DNA from: Magnolia sinica
Taxonomy: Eukaryota; Streptophyta; Magnoliopsida; Magnoliales; Magnoliaceae
DNA length: 64,000 nt
NCBI RefSeq assembly: GCF_029962835.1
Contig: NC_080584.1
Coordinates: forward strand, 80,132,862-80,196,861
Direction: 5' to 3'
Below are positions 24,538-35,230 of this stretch, piece by piece. The position numbers were made by a program, and so were the translations under genes. The notes under the pieces were generated by a model that saw only the letters and a list, made by a program, of their open reading frames with translations, was not told where the DNA came from and made no database searches. The stretch's first letter is position 1, and each line of letters begins with the position of its first letter.

Positions 24538-25520
24538 CATTACATGAAAGAACCCTCGACCATCTGCAATTCCAAACAGCCAAGCTTCAAAGTAGAAAAC
24601 CCAAACCCAAAACCCGATTTGCAAAAATCCAACATCCAGATATTACCCACCACTGCAAAGAGTAATAAGCTAACATACCAAAAACCCAATTACAGAAAAA
24701 CCCAAATTCCAAGTAAAAGAAACTCACTTCTGAAAACTACTGCTTTCAAACAAAAAAAAAAAAAAAAAAAACAAACAAACAAACAACGATAACCAAACAT
24801 CAAACACCTGTTCCCTGGAAAAGAAAAAAAAAGAATTGTAGAAAAACCCAATTCCAGGAAGCAACATATCCAAAAAGAAAAACCCATTTCAATAAAAATA
24901 AAGCAAACAATCAAATATCAGATATATATATATACACATATATATCCAGAAAACCCAAATCCAGAAATCCGTAAATCCGACACCCCAAAAAACCCAGATA
25001 TCAGAATCCAATAACAAACGCAATCGAATTTCAAACGAGAATAGAAAGATGGAAGGGAGCTACAACTAGGTTTTGGGGATCTAAATTAGATAAATGAGTA
25101 CATACCTAGATTGAAGAGCTCAGCTTGAAAAAGGCGAAAGGGAGACCGTTTCCGACAAAGAAGAGAACAGAAATGGAATTCAAAAGAGGGGGAAATGGAA
25201 TTCGAAAAAGGGTTTTAGAAATCCCTCTTCAAAAATGAAATTTGCATTCAAATCCACACAATGTGTGTTTTACATCATTTAAATAATATCATATGTTATC
25301 ATCCGTACATTTAAAGGAACACCTAATAGTTGTTTATAATTTTATTATATGGTAAATTTATCAATATTAACAATCTACAAGTGTAACCACTATTTGGATG
25401 GTCTGGATAACCCTAAATCATTGCCACAAGTGATAAGAACAAATCACCACCATTTTACATTATATCCACAACTACGAACGACCACTTACATTTCCATTAT
25501 GGACGGGTTTGGCCAGTGAT
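24538..25520. other. CACTA interior with possible captured 5' exon
   Basis: A-rich DNA with many AAAACCCAAAT words. On the minus strand, 25106-25240 resembles a plant 5' untranslated exon (pyrimidine-rich CTCTTCAATCTAG) and ends with a good donor, AG/GTATGT, at 25105. If real it could be a captured promoter-proximal exon, in the same orientation as the BRR2 fragment. I cannot show that it comes from the same gene. Confidence 0.3.
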
Positions 25521-25942
25521 GCTGGTCGGTGCTCCGTGGGCCCCACTATGATGTATGTGTTATATCCACACAGTCCATCCATTTTGAGATATCATGTTAA
25601 GTCATGAGCCAAAGAATGAGGCAGATAAAAATCTGTAGTGGACCCCACCACAGAAAACAGCGGGAGAGTGATTCCCACCTTTGAAACTATCCTAAGGCCC
25701 ATCATAATGTTTATTTGAAATCCAACCTGTTCAAAAGTTAAAAAAGACACGAAATAAGGGAAAACACAGATATCAGCTTGATCTAAAACTTTTGTGGCCT
25801 TTAAAAGTTTTTAACAGTGGGCTTCCCTGTCCCACTGTTTTCGGTGTTGGGGTCCACTGGAGCCGTGGATTTAACTCATTCTTTGGATATTGCAAATGGA
25901 TGGAAGGTGTGGATATAAAACATACATCATGGTGGGGCCCAG
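25521..25942. repeat. GTGGGCCCCAC-family repeat copy A
   Basis: It starts GGTCGGTGCTCCGTGGGCCCC and ends CATACATCATGGTGGGGCCC. In between it has the order shared with copy B: TGAG(C/G)CAAA, GGACCCCACCACA, CCTAAGGCCCA, AATGTTTATTTGA, and finally GATCTAAAACTTTTGTGGCC. The ends are imperfect inverted repeats. No coding potential. Confidence 0.7.
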
Positions 25943-25974
25943 GGAACTTGCTGACGTCACTTCAGTAGCTAGTC

Positions 25975-26495
25975 TTGCTACTCCCCCTAAAACCAGCCCC
26001 GTGGGTGGTGGTCGGTGCTCTGTGGGCCCCACCATAATATATGTATTTCATCCTTTACGTTCATCCATTTTTAAAGATTATTTTAGGGATTTATTCCAAA
26101 AATGAGAGGTATATAAATCTTAGGTGAACCACACCACATGAAAACAATAGTGATTAGATATCCATCATTAAAATCCTCCTAAGGCCCAATGTACTATTTA
26201 TTTGACATCCAATCTGTTTATTAAGTCATACAGGCCTAGATGAAGGGGAAAAACAAAAATCATCTCGATCCAAAACTTTTATGGCCCCCAAAATGTTTTT
26301 AATAGTTGACGCTCATTGAACACTGTTTCCTATAATGTGGTCCATTTCATATTGGGATATACCTCATTTTTGGTCTCATGTCGTAAGATGATCTTTAAAA
26401 ATAAATGGACGGCATGGATGAAACACATACATCATAGTGGGGTCTATAGAGCATCGACCACCAACCATTGGCTGGTATCAGGGGGAGTAGCCAAT
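25975..26495. mobile_element. MITE-like copy B with long inverted ends
   Basis: The left side GCTACTCCCCCT...CCAGCC...GGTGGTCGGTGCTC and the right side, read in reverse complement, share the same order over more than 100 bp (GCTACTCCCCCT, CCAGCC, GGTGGTCGATGCTC, then ATGTATGTGTTTCATCC). It is non-coding. Superfamily and target duplication could not be decided. Confidence 0.65.
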
Positions 26496-27330
26496 CTGTT
26501 CCCCTTATTTGTGGTGTGGTCCATTTAATCTTTGGATATGATTCATTTTTTGGATAATTCTCTAAAATGATCTTGAAAAATGGATGAACGGTGTAGGTTG
26601 ATCCCAAAATTTTGATAAATCCAAAACTCAAACAGACCATGCCACACGAAACAATGTGAAATAATGATTTCCACCGTTGATACCTTCCTTGGGCCCACAA
26701 TAATGTTTATTTTTCATCCAACCTGTTCATAATATAAAAAAGATATGACTGAAGAGAAAACACAAACATCAGCTTGATCTAAAACTTTTATGGCCTCCAA
26801 GAATTTTTCAATGGTAGAGGTTCAATCACACTATTTCCTATGGTGTGGTCCACTTGAGTTGTGGATATGCTTCCTTTTTGTTCTTTAGACCTAAAATTAC
26901 CTGTTAACGTGGATAAACGGAATGGATAAAATAAATAAATAACGGGGGACCCCACAAAGTTTACTTTGGTAAAGGTAATGACTAACTCACCTAAATGTAG
27001 AGAGGTTTCCTTAAAACATTCATAATCATATATTGGGCTTGCCTTAATGTGATTCACATATCCAACCCACTCATTATGTGTGTCCCACTTGGATGAGGGG
27101 CCAGACCAAGTTTTAGCCACATCCAAAACTCATGTGAGCCCCACCCAGTGCTTTTATATATTTTTATGATGTCTTGACATGGTTTTAGATGATATGGTCC
27201 ACCTAAGTTTCGTTTGCGGATGATTTTTGAGATATCTCATAACCTAAAGGGGACACATTAAATGCACGGTGTTGATGTTTGACACACATCATGATGAGGC
27301 CCACAAAACTAATTAACATCAATTCGTAGG
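26496..27330. repeat. Further diverged GTGGGCCCCAC-family copy or copies
   Basis: It has the same internal words as copies A and B (CCTTGGGCCCA, ATCAGCTTGATCTAAAACTTTTATGGCC, GTGTGGTCCACTTGAG), but the ends are lost or rearranged. No gene is seen. Confidence 0.55.
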
Positions 27331-28600
27331 TTCTCGCGAGGTCAATAAGTTGGGTCACAATTTTGACAATAATATTTAGCCCATTTTATATGTATAATCC
27401 ATTCACTCTATATTTTTTGATCAATACCCTCAATTTGACTAGTTACTCGCCCCAATCAGGCTAACTATATGTGAGAAAGGTATTGGGAATACAAGATTGA
27501 TCAACAGTTTGAGTGAAATTTGATTTAAATATATGAAGTTATTTACTCTTCAATTTCCATTTAAAAATTATATTTTTTTTCAAAATGTATTTTTTTTTTT
27601 ACTCTTAATTTTTCTTTGAAAACTTTTAACAAAATATCATTTTTATTATAAAATATTTCAAAAAATAAATTAAAATACAAATTCTGAATTTTTATTTTCA
27701 AAATATCTTAAAATTTCACAATTTTTAATTTTTTTCCCAAAAATTCCAAAATGCCGATTTTTTTCTTCAAAAGCATCATGTTGTTTTCAACATTTCAATT
27801 TTTTTAAAAAAATTACATATATTTTTTCAAAATCTTAGTGTTTTTATAAATAAATTTTTCTTTTAATTTCAAATTTTGAACATTTTCAATTATTTTTCAA
27901 AATCACAAAATTTTTCAACTTATTTATTTTTCGTTTCAAAATGTTTGTTTTTTGATGAAGTATCGATTTTTTAATATCGTTTTATTTTAAAAAATTTCAA
28001 TTCTTTTTCACTTCTCCATTTTTTTAAAAGCATTTTATTCGAACTTGTCAATTTTTATTGAACTTCACAATTTTTTAAAATTTTTTTTTTTCAAATTTTG
28101 AACTCTCATTTTCCTTTTAAAAATATTTTCATTTTTCAACAATGTGAAAATTTTCACATTTTTAAAAATATTTTTAATTTTCTTTTTCAGGATATTATGT
28201 TTTCTCAAAATAAAATGCTTTTTTTTTTCAAATTTATCAACTTTATTAAATATTCTTTTTTTGTTCCCACAATAAATTTTTATTAAATCACGATTTTTAT
28301 TTTTTCAAAATCTAATTTTTACCTCAAACATTGTTAAATTTTTTAAACTTCTCAATATTCTTTTTCATGTGATATTACAAATCATTTAAATATTAGTTTT
28401 AAATTAAATAATAAAAATAAAAATTCCACTCATTTGATATAAAAACAAAATAAATTTTCTTTTTGCATTCAATCAATTGTTAAAAAACAATCTTAGATAC
28501 AAATATGTACAATTAAACCACTGAAATTCTATTAAAAAACAATTATTAGACTACAAAAAAACTTAATGTTCCACCCTATTCTAAAAAAAATTAAAAAAAA
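27331..28600. other. Very AT-rich non-coding stretch
   Basis: About 80% AT or more, dominated by TTTTTCAAAATTTT-like words between the internal repeats and the right subterminal region of the CACTA element. Open frames here are phenylalanine/asparagine-rich low-complexity translations. Confidence 0.7.
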
Positions 28601-28614
28601 GATTTGCCAAGGCA

Positions 28615-28965
28615 AAAGTCCTTTTACGACGGACCTGATCCGTCGCAAAATCAACTGAAAAGCGCGCCATTTCATATTTTGGGCGGGAATTTGCGACTTC
28701 ATTTTCCGTCGCCAAATCAAAATTGGCGACGGATTTCATCCGTCGCCTAGTTACGACGGACAAAAATCCGTCGTAAATACGTCGTAAATCAGATTTTAGC
28801 GACGGATTCTGGTCCGTCTCTAAATTCCGCGACGTTCGGCCTACGGATATTCGAGAAGGACGAGCGTAGCGACGGACTTTTTCAGTTAGCAACGGATTAA
28901 ATCCGTCGTTAAACCAAGAGATTTTTGCGACGGATACGTCGCATATTGGCCATTTTGGCGTAGTG
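28615..28965. repeat. CACTA right subterminal repeats and terminus
   Basis: GACGGA / TCCGTC units in both orientations, spaced like those at the left end, close with GGCGTAGTG, the complement of CACTACGCC. TGG follows. Confidence 0.88.
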
Positions 28966-28968
28966 TGG

Positions 28969-29967
28969 GCAGCGGCGAAAATACATACATCAAGGTGGTT
29001 ACTCAAAGCTCCTTCCCGTCTCAGCTAAGTGGATGGACGATGTAGATAAGACCATACATCACAGTGGGTATCTATCGTCCAAATAGCTGGACGGTGTGGA
29101 TATAACATGGTGGGTCCCACCGTCAGGATGGTCCAGATAAAATACACAAATCACGTGGATCCCACGTCCTTCCACTGGATGGTGGTGGATCAAAGCATAC
29201 ACCAGGTGGCCCTGCAGCTGTTGGACGGCAGTCCAGCATTATGCACAGATGGACGGTTGAGGATGAAACATACCTCAAGTGGGCCCTGCAGCTTCCCATG
29301 ATCAAGCTAATATTTATTTTCCTCGTCCATGCCCCACCATTTGGACGGTTTGGATGAGGCACGTCCATCAGGTGGGGTCTAAATAGGTGGACGGCATGGA
29401 TAAATGTATAAATCATGGTGGGATCACAAAACTTGTTGGCATCAAATGCAGCCATAGCTGCTGGCCTTATAGGTGGTCCAGATAAGGCACGATCATGAGG
29501 TGGGTCCACATGCATGGGACCCACCAAATACATCTGATATTTGTTTCTTCCCTTCATCAGGGTCTGTCTAATCGGAGTGCCAGATGGGTCCCACCGTCCA
29601 GGATGAAACAGGTACATCATGGTGTCCCTCGTCCAACACCACCCAACGGGGATAAGATACATATATCAAAGTGGGGTCCACGTCCCACATGGCTGGGCCG
29701 GATGGCATGGATGCAAAAACACATACATCTGGTGGGCCCACACCTGTGGCCCACTAGCTGGCCGATCGAGCTGATGATTGTATTTCCCTTCATCTAGGTG
29801 GTCCGATCATGGACAGGCAGTAAGGGCTGCTGCTGGATGGCCAGCAGGGTGGCCTTGCTAAACGGGCAATGTGGTTAAATCATCACGGTGGGCTGCTGCC
29901 TTGGACGTCAGCAAGGTGGGCCCCATAAATGGGACAGCGCGGATAAAATCATGGTGGGCCACACATC

Positions 29968-30021
<54 letters not shown>

Positions 30022-30115
30022 TTAGAGTAGCAGAGGGACCCCGTCACCATGGGTCCCTCTTTGATACAAATCATACATCAAGATGGGTCCCACCATAAGT
30101 GGGCCCTAAATAAAA
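28969..30115. repeat. Continuation of level-2 tandem repeat array
   Basis: Units with GGACGGTGTGGATAAAA, ATACATCA and GGTGGGTCCCAC words, each about 60-75 bp and highly diverged, as left of the CACTA insertion. A (GA)n tract is embedded at 29970-30019. ORFs on both strands are repeat shadows. Confidence 0.75.
29971..30019. repeat. (AG)n microsatellite
   Basis: Twenty-four to twenty-five AG units within the level-2 LTR. Confidence 0.97.
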
Positions 30116-30703
30116 ACTGAGATGATGAACACCCAACTTTGATCTCCTCTTCCGCCTATGGCCTCTAGAGCTCTAAGGGAACGATTCCAACGGTTGAGAT
30201 GGACTTTGGATGGTGGAGATGGGAGGTAGGAATGTGGGCTACATTAGGCTCTCATCTCCTTGGAAGCCATGGATGTCCACTCTCCCTTGGTTGCTTGGGA
30301 GATGGATTTTGAAATGAGATTGGAGAGAGAGGATGGGATGTAAGAGAGTGAGGGATGGGTGATGGGAGAGTTGACTTTAGGGTACTTGTGTAAGAGAGAG
30401 GTAAGGGTTGCTTGTACTTGAGGATGGGATGTGGTACTTGACATTTGATGTGATGTGACGTGATTGATGGGATGGATTTGACATGTTCTCTTGGGTATCG
30501 CATTGGCGCGTGAGACGTGATATCGGAACTGCGGCAACGGCGCGGTCGCTAGGGTATAAGTCTCGAGTTGAGCTGACTCAGATTGATAGAGTACGACTCA
30601 GGGATGCATGCAAATGCTATCTACGCGTCGCGGGTCGCCAGAATTCGACCGGAAAGACCGGGGAAGCCTAGGGAATGATACGGGCTAAGATACGGGTCTT
30701 ATA
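30116..30703. other. Terminal part of level-2 LTR
   Basis: G-rich DNA on the plus strand (GGGATGGGATG-like words), ending at ACGGGTCTTATA. No gene; opposite-strand frames at 30244-30537 are Ser/Pro-rich low complexity. Confidence 0.5.
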
Positions 30704-30708
30704 AATAG

Positions 30709-30904
30709 TCTTATGATTGGATCCTCTACTTGGCTTGGAAGCCAATAAAGTTACATTAAAGAAATCTTGTTATTTGTATGTTACTGCAGGATAGGGTTGA
30801 TAGGTTCTAAATTATCATAAAAATTTTAAAAAGTTCTATTCACCCCCTCTAGGACATCTTAGCATATTCCCACTTTGACTAAAGTGGTCATTACCGTAAT
30901 TTCA
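30709..30904 (+). repeat. Level-1 5' LTR, second segment
   Basis: It continues the LTR broken at 14600 and aligns with 37475-37669 (TCTTATGATTGGAT, CTACTTGGCTT, GCAGGATAGGGTTGATA, TATTCACCCCC). It ends AATTTCA directly before the primer-binding site. Confidence 0.92.
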
Positions 30905-30906
30905 AT

Positions 30907-30918
30907 TGGTATCAGAGC
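30907..30918 (+). promoter_or_regulatory. Primer-binding site (initiator tRNA-Met type)
   Basis: TGGTATCAGAGC, complementary to the 3' end of plant initiator tRNA-Met, two bases after the 5' LTR. This is the usual copia minus-strand priming site and fixes the inner LTR border. Confidence 0.95.
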
Positions 30919-30974
30919 AGGTCTCTCTTAAGGGCTTCACCGCCTAGAGAGTGATCTTGACTGAAGTTGGTAAT

Positions 30975-32750
30975 ATGGCCAAAGGAGAGGGCTCATCTGT
31001 AACTAGACCTCCTGTATTTGATGGATCAAATTATGCATACTAGAAGGCGAGGATGCATTATTTTATGAGATCTTTAGATCATGATGTTTGGGATATTGTT
31101 GAAAAAGGATATGTGCCACCAATTGAACAAATATTACTTGAAAATGACACTATTATCACCAAACTGAAATTCGAAGAAATGTGGACAGAATTCGATTAAA
31201 AAAAAAACAAACGTTTGAAGCTAAAGCAATGAATGTTATCTACTGTGCTATGTCCCAAGAAGTCTTCAATCAAATTAGTATGTGTGGAACTGCTAAAAAA
31301 GCATGGGACTTGTTGGAAACAACCCATGAGGGAACCAGCACAGTGAAAAGATCCAAACTGCAACTCCTAACATCACAGTTTGAAAGTCTCAGAATGGAAG
31401 AGCATGAGACCTTCATGAAATTTTTCATACAGTCGAACATCATTTGTAACTCCATGGGTGGATTCAGAGAAAAAGTTTTAGTTCCAAAAATCTGTAGGAA
31501 AATTCTGAGAGCCTTACTGGAACAATTCAACTCGAAAGTTACAACTATTGAAGAATGTAGAAACATAGATGAAATGAAAGTAGAAGAACTCGTAGGTTCC
31601 CTACAAACATTTGAACTATACTTCAAGCAAACTCCTAAACCCAAAAATACTGTTCTCAAAACTTCGAAGAACACTACAAATGAGGAAGATGAAAGTGAAA
31701 GGGAGAATGAAGATGAGGAAGTGGCTCTGTTGGCTCAACGTTTCAGAAAATTCTTCCATAGAAACTGTGGCCGACCATTTAAAGGAAGACAGTTGGACAA
31801 CAAACATTTTATAGGTAAATTTGGTAAAAAGTCCAAAGAACCATAGTGCTAAACTTGCTGAAAGTTTGGACACCTGTCCACTGAATGCCCAAATAGGAAA
31901 AACGAAAGGAAAGGCAATGGCAACCACATGGGATGACACCGAAGAGTCAAATTTAGAATGTAGTGACTCAGAGTGTAATGGAGACCGAAAAGCCCTAAAA
32001 ATTCTTATGGTCTCTACAGCCTCCAACATTCCCATAGAAACTGAGAACATTAAAGAACATCGAGCCACTGAATCATTTCCATCTGATGATGAGAAAACAG
32101 AGAAAGAAGAAGAAAAAAAGGATAAACTGCAGGATGCCTATAATCAACTTTATATCCATAGCATCAATATCCTTAAAAAACTTGGGATAAATGAAAACAA
32201 AAATAAATTGCTATAAAAAGATCTAGACAAAACATTGGAAATCAATACGCACTTGATTAATGATCTATAACAATACCACTCTGAAAATGATAAGGTGGAA
32301 AGAATCAATCTATCTCTAAAATCTGAATCATCAAAACTTACTAAACAGGTTGATCTATTGAAAGATTAAAATGAGCATCTAAAGAATGAAAATCACACAT
32401 TTAGGCTTGATGCAAAATAATCCAGGAAGTCAGTTGAATTAAATTACAAATTCTCCCAGAGTAGTGAAAAATTAGAAAAACTCTTAGGGATGGGAAGACC
32501 TAAAAAAGACAAGAGTGGATTAGGATATGAAAAAGTTCAAACCATGTTCAAAAAATGTAGCATCAATGAGTGAGAAATCAACTGCATCAGGAAGTAAAAC
32601 AAAAGCTACTTCTATCTATCATTCATGTAGAGACTCTAGCCATTTTAAATTTAAATGTATTGTTCCTAGGTGGATTCAATCTAATTCTGGTCCAAATCAT
32701 ATTGGCAAATACAGATAAACCGGAAAAACAATACAGAATACCAAGAATCC
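30975..32750 (+). pseudogene. Level-1 element: degraded copia Gag
   Basis: The frame starts at ATG 30975 (MAKGEGSSVTRPPVFDGSNYAY) and immediately meets a TAG at 31039, where the family has Trp. The UBN2-type core follows in the same frame (31181-31846), with AKKAWDLLETTHEGT and LTSQFESLRM. A CX2CX4HX4C zinc knuckle at 31847-31888 keeps all its Cys/His but contains two stop codons (C-stop-T-C-stop-K-F-G-H). Next, in shifted frames, come an acidic segment (WDDTEESNLECSDSE) and a coiled-coil-like region to about 32500, as in copia Gag proteins with long C-terminal tails. Several stops and frameshifts make it non-functional. The role inferred is particle assembly and RNA binding. Confidence 0.82.
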
Positions 32751-32760
32751 ACTAAACAAT

Positions 32761-33375
32761 ATGGAAAAAGGCACAACACACCCGTCTCCACCTAGAATGA
32801 CCAAGAGAATGAAGGAGCTATTAAATCAAGTGGCTGAACTAAATCAAAAAATAAATGAATTTATGAAACAGGGAAACATGGTTCAGTTACCCAACATGCC
32901 TACCAAAATCCTTAATGAAGCAAAAATTAGCATAACAAGAAATCCAGTCACTAAATGGGTAGTGAAAGAAAAGAAAAATTGTCTTGTTATTCACTCAAAT
33001 CATTCAACAAGCAATAGTACTAAATGGTATCTAGACAGTCGGTGCTCAAGACATGTCATAGGTGACAAATCCTTTCTCTCAAATTATTCAAATCTTAATG
33101 ATGGGATAGTCACTTACAGTGATGGAAGCACCGCTAAGGTAGTAGGATGTGGAACCATAGAAGGAATGGAAATGCTCAAAAAGGAGAATTCTTTTTAAAT
33201 AAAAGGATTATCTCATAATCTTTTAAGCATATCTCAAATATGTGACAATGGTTACCTTTGACAAACTAAAGTGCAAGATTCTGGATCTATCAGGAAAATC
33301 AATTATGGAGGATCTTCGCACTAGTGACCTCTGCTATGTCATCAATAACAATGGAAAGGTTAATCCATATGCTTA
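32761..33375 (+). pseudogene. Level-1 element: degraded copia protease and truncated pre-integrase region
   Basis: The open frame 32761-33198 contains the copia protease motif KWYLDSRCSRHVIGD. The family has DSGCSRHMTG, so the glycine after the catalytic Asp-Ser is Arg here (codon 33040-33042), a change likely to inactivate the enzyme. A second conserved block, VTYSDGSTAKVVGCGTIEG, follows. After a stop at 33196 the GLSHNLLSISQICDN segment continues to about 33370 (LRTSDLCYVI). The HHCC finger and catalytic core of integrase, RT and RNase H that should follow are absent. Confidence 0.85.
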
Positions 33376-34148
33376 GTAACAATTGAGCATGGAAAATATG
33401 TCCAGGTCATGCATTTAGATCTGGATGGTTGTTGAAATGATGCAATTTTGATGATTTTCATGATATATCTGAGGTCTCTACACCTCAAATTTTTTTATTT
33501 TTTTTTTGTGTATAAACATTCTGATGTTTATAATTTTGGATGGTACAACTTTTGTACAAATTTTGATGTATATACTGAAGCTGACATGAAAATATTTGAA
33601 GATATACATATATGGAAGATTATCGAAAGCTGGAGATAACTTGTCCCAACCTTCCTCTCGATAAGTGAATCGTTGAATCGAACGAGTCGTCGATATCATT
33701 GGAATTACATCAATCCCATCGACTAGCTCTCAAAAATCTGAAATGTTGGGTCGATTGGTCTACCCTCAAACTCATCATCGATAACATCGATTAGGGTATA
33801 TCGATATCATCGAAACAAAGTTCGATGAAATCGAAGGTTACCGCCCGATAAAAGGTGGACGAGTGGAAAAATTCTATTTCTTTACTTGAAGCCCGTTCTT
33901 CTCTTTGCTGCTCATCCTCCTCGGCTGCTTTACATGTTTTTCCATCAGTGAGCCTTTCCAAGATCACCCAAATCAAGTAATTCCTTGTCTATTCCCTTAA
34001 TTTCTCAAGATTGCATCGTGTGGCTTTGGGTATTCCTAGATTATGGAGAGAAGTTCTGTCTAGAAGATCATCAATTCAATTTTCAAACTCCTTCAATCTT
34101 CTATCAGATCCCACTCTCAGTCATCCCATTCTAAGTGGTAAACGTTCA
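33376..34148. other. Leader region of the accessory ORF
   Basis: No copia pol sequence is seen. The 33650-33840 part carries ATCGATATCATCGA-type palindromic words like those of the level-1 LTR. Just upstream of ATG 34149 is a pyrimidine-rich stretch like a 5' untranslated leader. A clear promoter is not visible. Confidence 0.4.
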
Positions 34149-35230
34149 ATGGGGAAGAAGGACAAAGGAAAAACCCCTGTTTCTGGGGAATCCTCAAGAT
34201 CCTCCAGACATAAAGTCCTTGCACCCAAAGAAAGGGCAAAGGCGTCTAATCGAGAGACCCCAACACTCCAGCAAAGTACTAGACAAACTGCGCATGGTGG
34301 GTCTCAACATACTGCACCTATTCCTCCTCCTGCTATGGTAGATCCTATTCTGACGAAATATACTGGAAGGAAGTTGGTCCATGAATGAAAAATTGACAGG
34401 GACTGCCTAAAACCCTACAACCTGGAACCTTTGTTGGCTGCAATAAATTGGCTACCTATGCTTGATTTTGGTGGCTCATGTTATTATGAAAGAACCTATA
34501 GCTTCTTTGCTTCCAGCCATTCTCCTGTCGTAGAACCTCCCTCCATCACTATCTTTGTTGGGGATACCGATGTAGAAATTATCCCTGAATCTATTGCAAG
34601 TATTTTTGGGCTCACTCTATCTCTAGTTGGTCTCTCTGACCTGGATCTTGAGAATCCAGTGACTCGATTTACGATCACGTCATTCCTATGCCAGGGTAGG
34701 GATATTCCTTGGTACCAGGGTAATGCATTAAAAGTAAAACTTATGGAACCCAAGTATCGAGTTCTGCATGGCATCTTCACCACAAACGTGTACCCAAGAG
34801 GTACAAACTAAGCTAACCTTATAGGATTTATGGTCATGATCATGTATTGTGTGGCAATTGGGATCAAGATCTGTCTTCCCACTCTGATAGTTCACCAGTT
34901 GGTGTACGCAATTCACACTTCTAGAGACGTCCATTTACCCTTCCCTCAGATTATTCACATACGCTAAGTGATAGGATTGGTCTTCCACAGACAAATGATC
35001 GGGAGCTACCTCTCCAACATTTCAACAAAATCAATATTAGAAAGATGGATTTGAAGTTTCATCGTTATCCAGAAGATCAACCCGAGGAGGGTGAAGGACC
35101 TATACAAGCCAGAGGAGCAGCACAGGCCGATGGAGACCCACTCGAATCGCAGCAAGCTCCGCCTCCATTTGACCTTGTGCAGGCCAAAAGATTCAAATTA
35201 CATCAAGATCGGATCAGGACGACGTTGTGA
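34149..35230 (+). pseudogene. Accessory ORF with retroelement-associated plant domain (putative plant transposon protein type)
   Basis: It starts MGKKDKGKTPVSGESS, a basic Ser/Lys-rich head. The next segment contains EPLLAAINWLPMLDFGG and YSFFASSHSPV, then DVEIIPESIASIFGLTL and YRVLHGIFTTNVYPRGTN, and in the continuation IKICLPTLIVHQL. The sequence order resembles the domain family called putative plant transposon protein (PF20167-like), found in retroelement-derived plant proteins. I assign this from pattern memory, without a search. The tail (35045-35230) is Pro/Gln/Glu-rich and ends LHQDRIRTTL. Two in-frame stops (TGA 34386, TAA 34809) and a frameshift near 34955-34965 break it. Its biochemical role is unknown. 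It occupies the position where copia pol would be. Confidence 0.6.

Larger units (their letters stand above)
17743..28965. mobile_element. CACTA (En/Spm-type) DNA transposon, 11,223 bp, TSD TGG
   Basis: The left end reads CACTACTTCAAAAT and the complement of the right end reads CACTACGCCAAAAT. TGG directly flanks both ends (17740-17742 and 28966-28968), the 3-bp duplication typical of CACTA elements. Both subterminal regions (17765-18150 and 28620-28955) are packed with GACGGA / TCCGTC units in both orientations, as CACTA elements use for transposase binding. I find no TNP2-like transposase or TNPA-like ORF, so it is non-autonomous. The interior holds a BRR2 gene fragment, a solo LTR, MITE-like repeats and AT-rich DNA. 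The Level-2 repeat array continues across the insertion. Confidence 0.93.
14601..30703 (-). mobile_element. Level-2 gypsy-like solo LTR (split by CACTA), TSD AATAG
   Basis: Left end TGTCACGCCCC (14601). The right end ACGGGTCTTATA (30703) reads on the minus strand as TATAAGACCCGT, where TGTAAGACCCGT would be expected, so one C-to-T change explains the missing TG. AATAG flanks both sides (14596-14600 and 30704-30708), and the interrupted LTR of the host element rejoins exactly. Without the CACTA insertion it is about 4.9 kb. I find no second copy of either end, no primer site and no gag-pol, so I read it as a solo LTR and not a full element. The orientation is inferred from TG/CA ends and is uncertain. 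It is rich in short tandem repeats. Confidence 0.75.

Noticed and set aside
27540-28560. Possible scaffold/matrix attachment or replication origin because of very high AT content
   Set aside because: AT content alone is weak evidence and the stretch is internal to a CACTA element.
29123-29797. Open frames of 100-179 codons on both strands
   Set aside because: They are shadows of the CATACATCA/GGTGGGTCCCAC tandem array and change with each unit.
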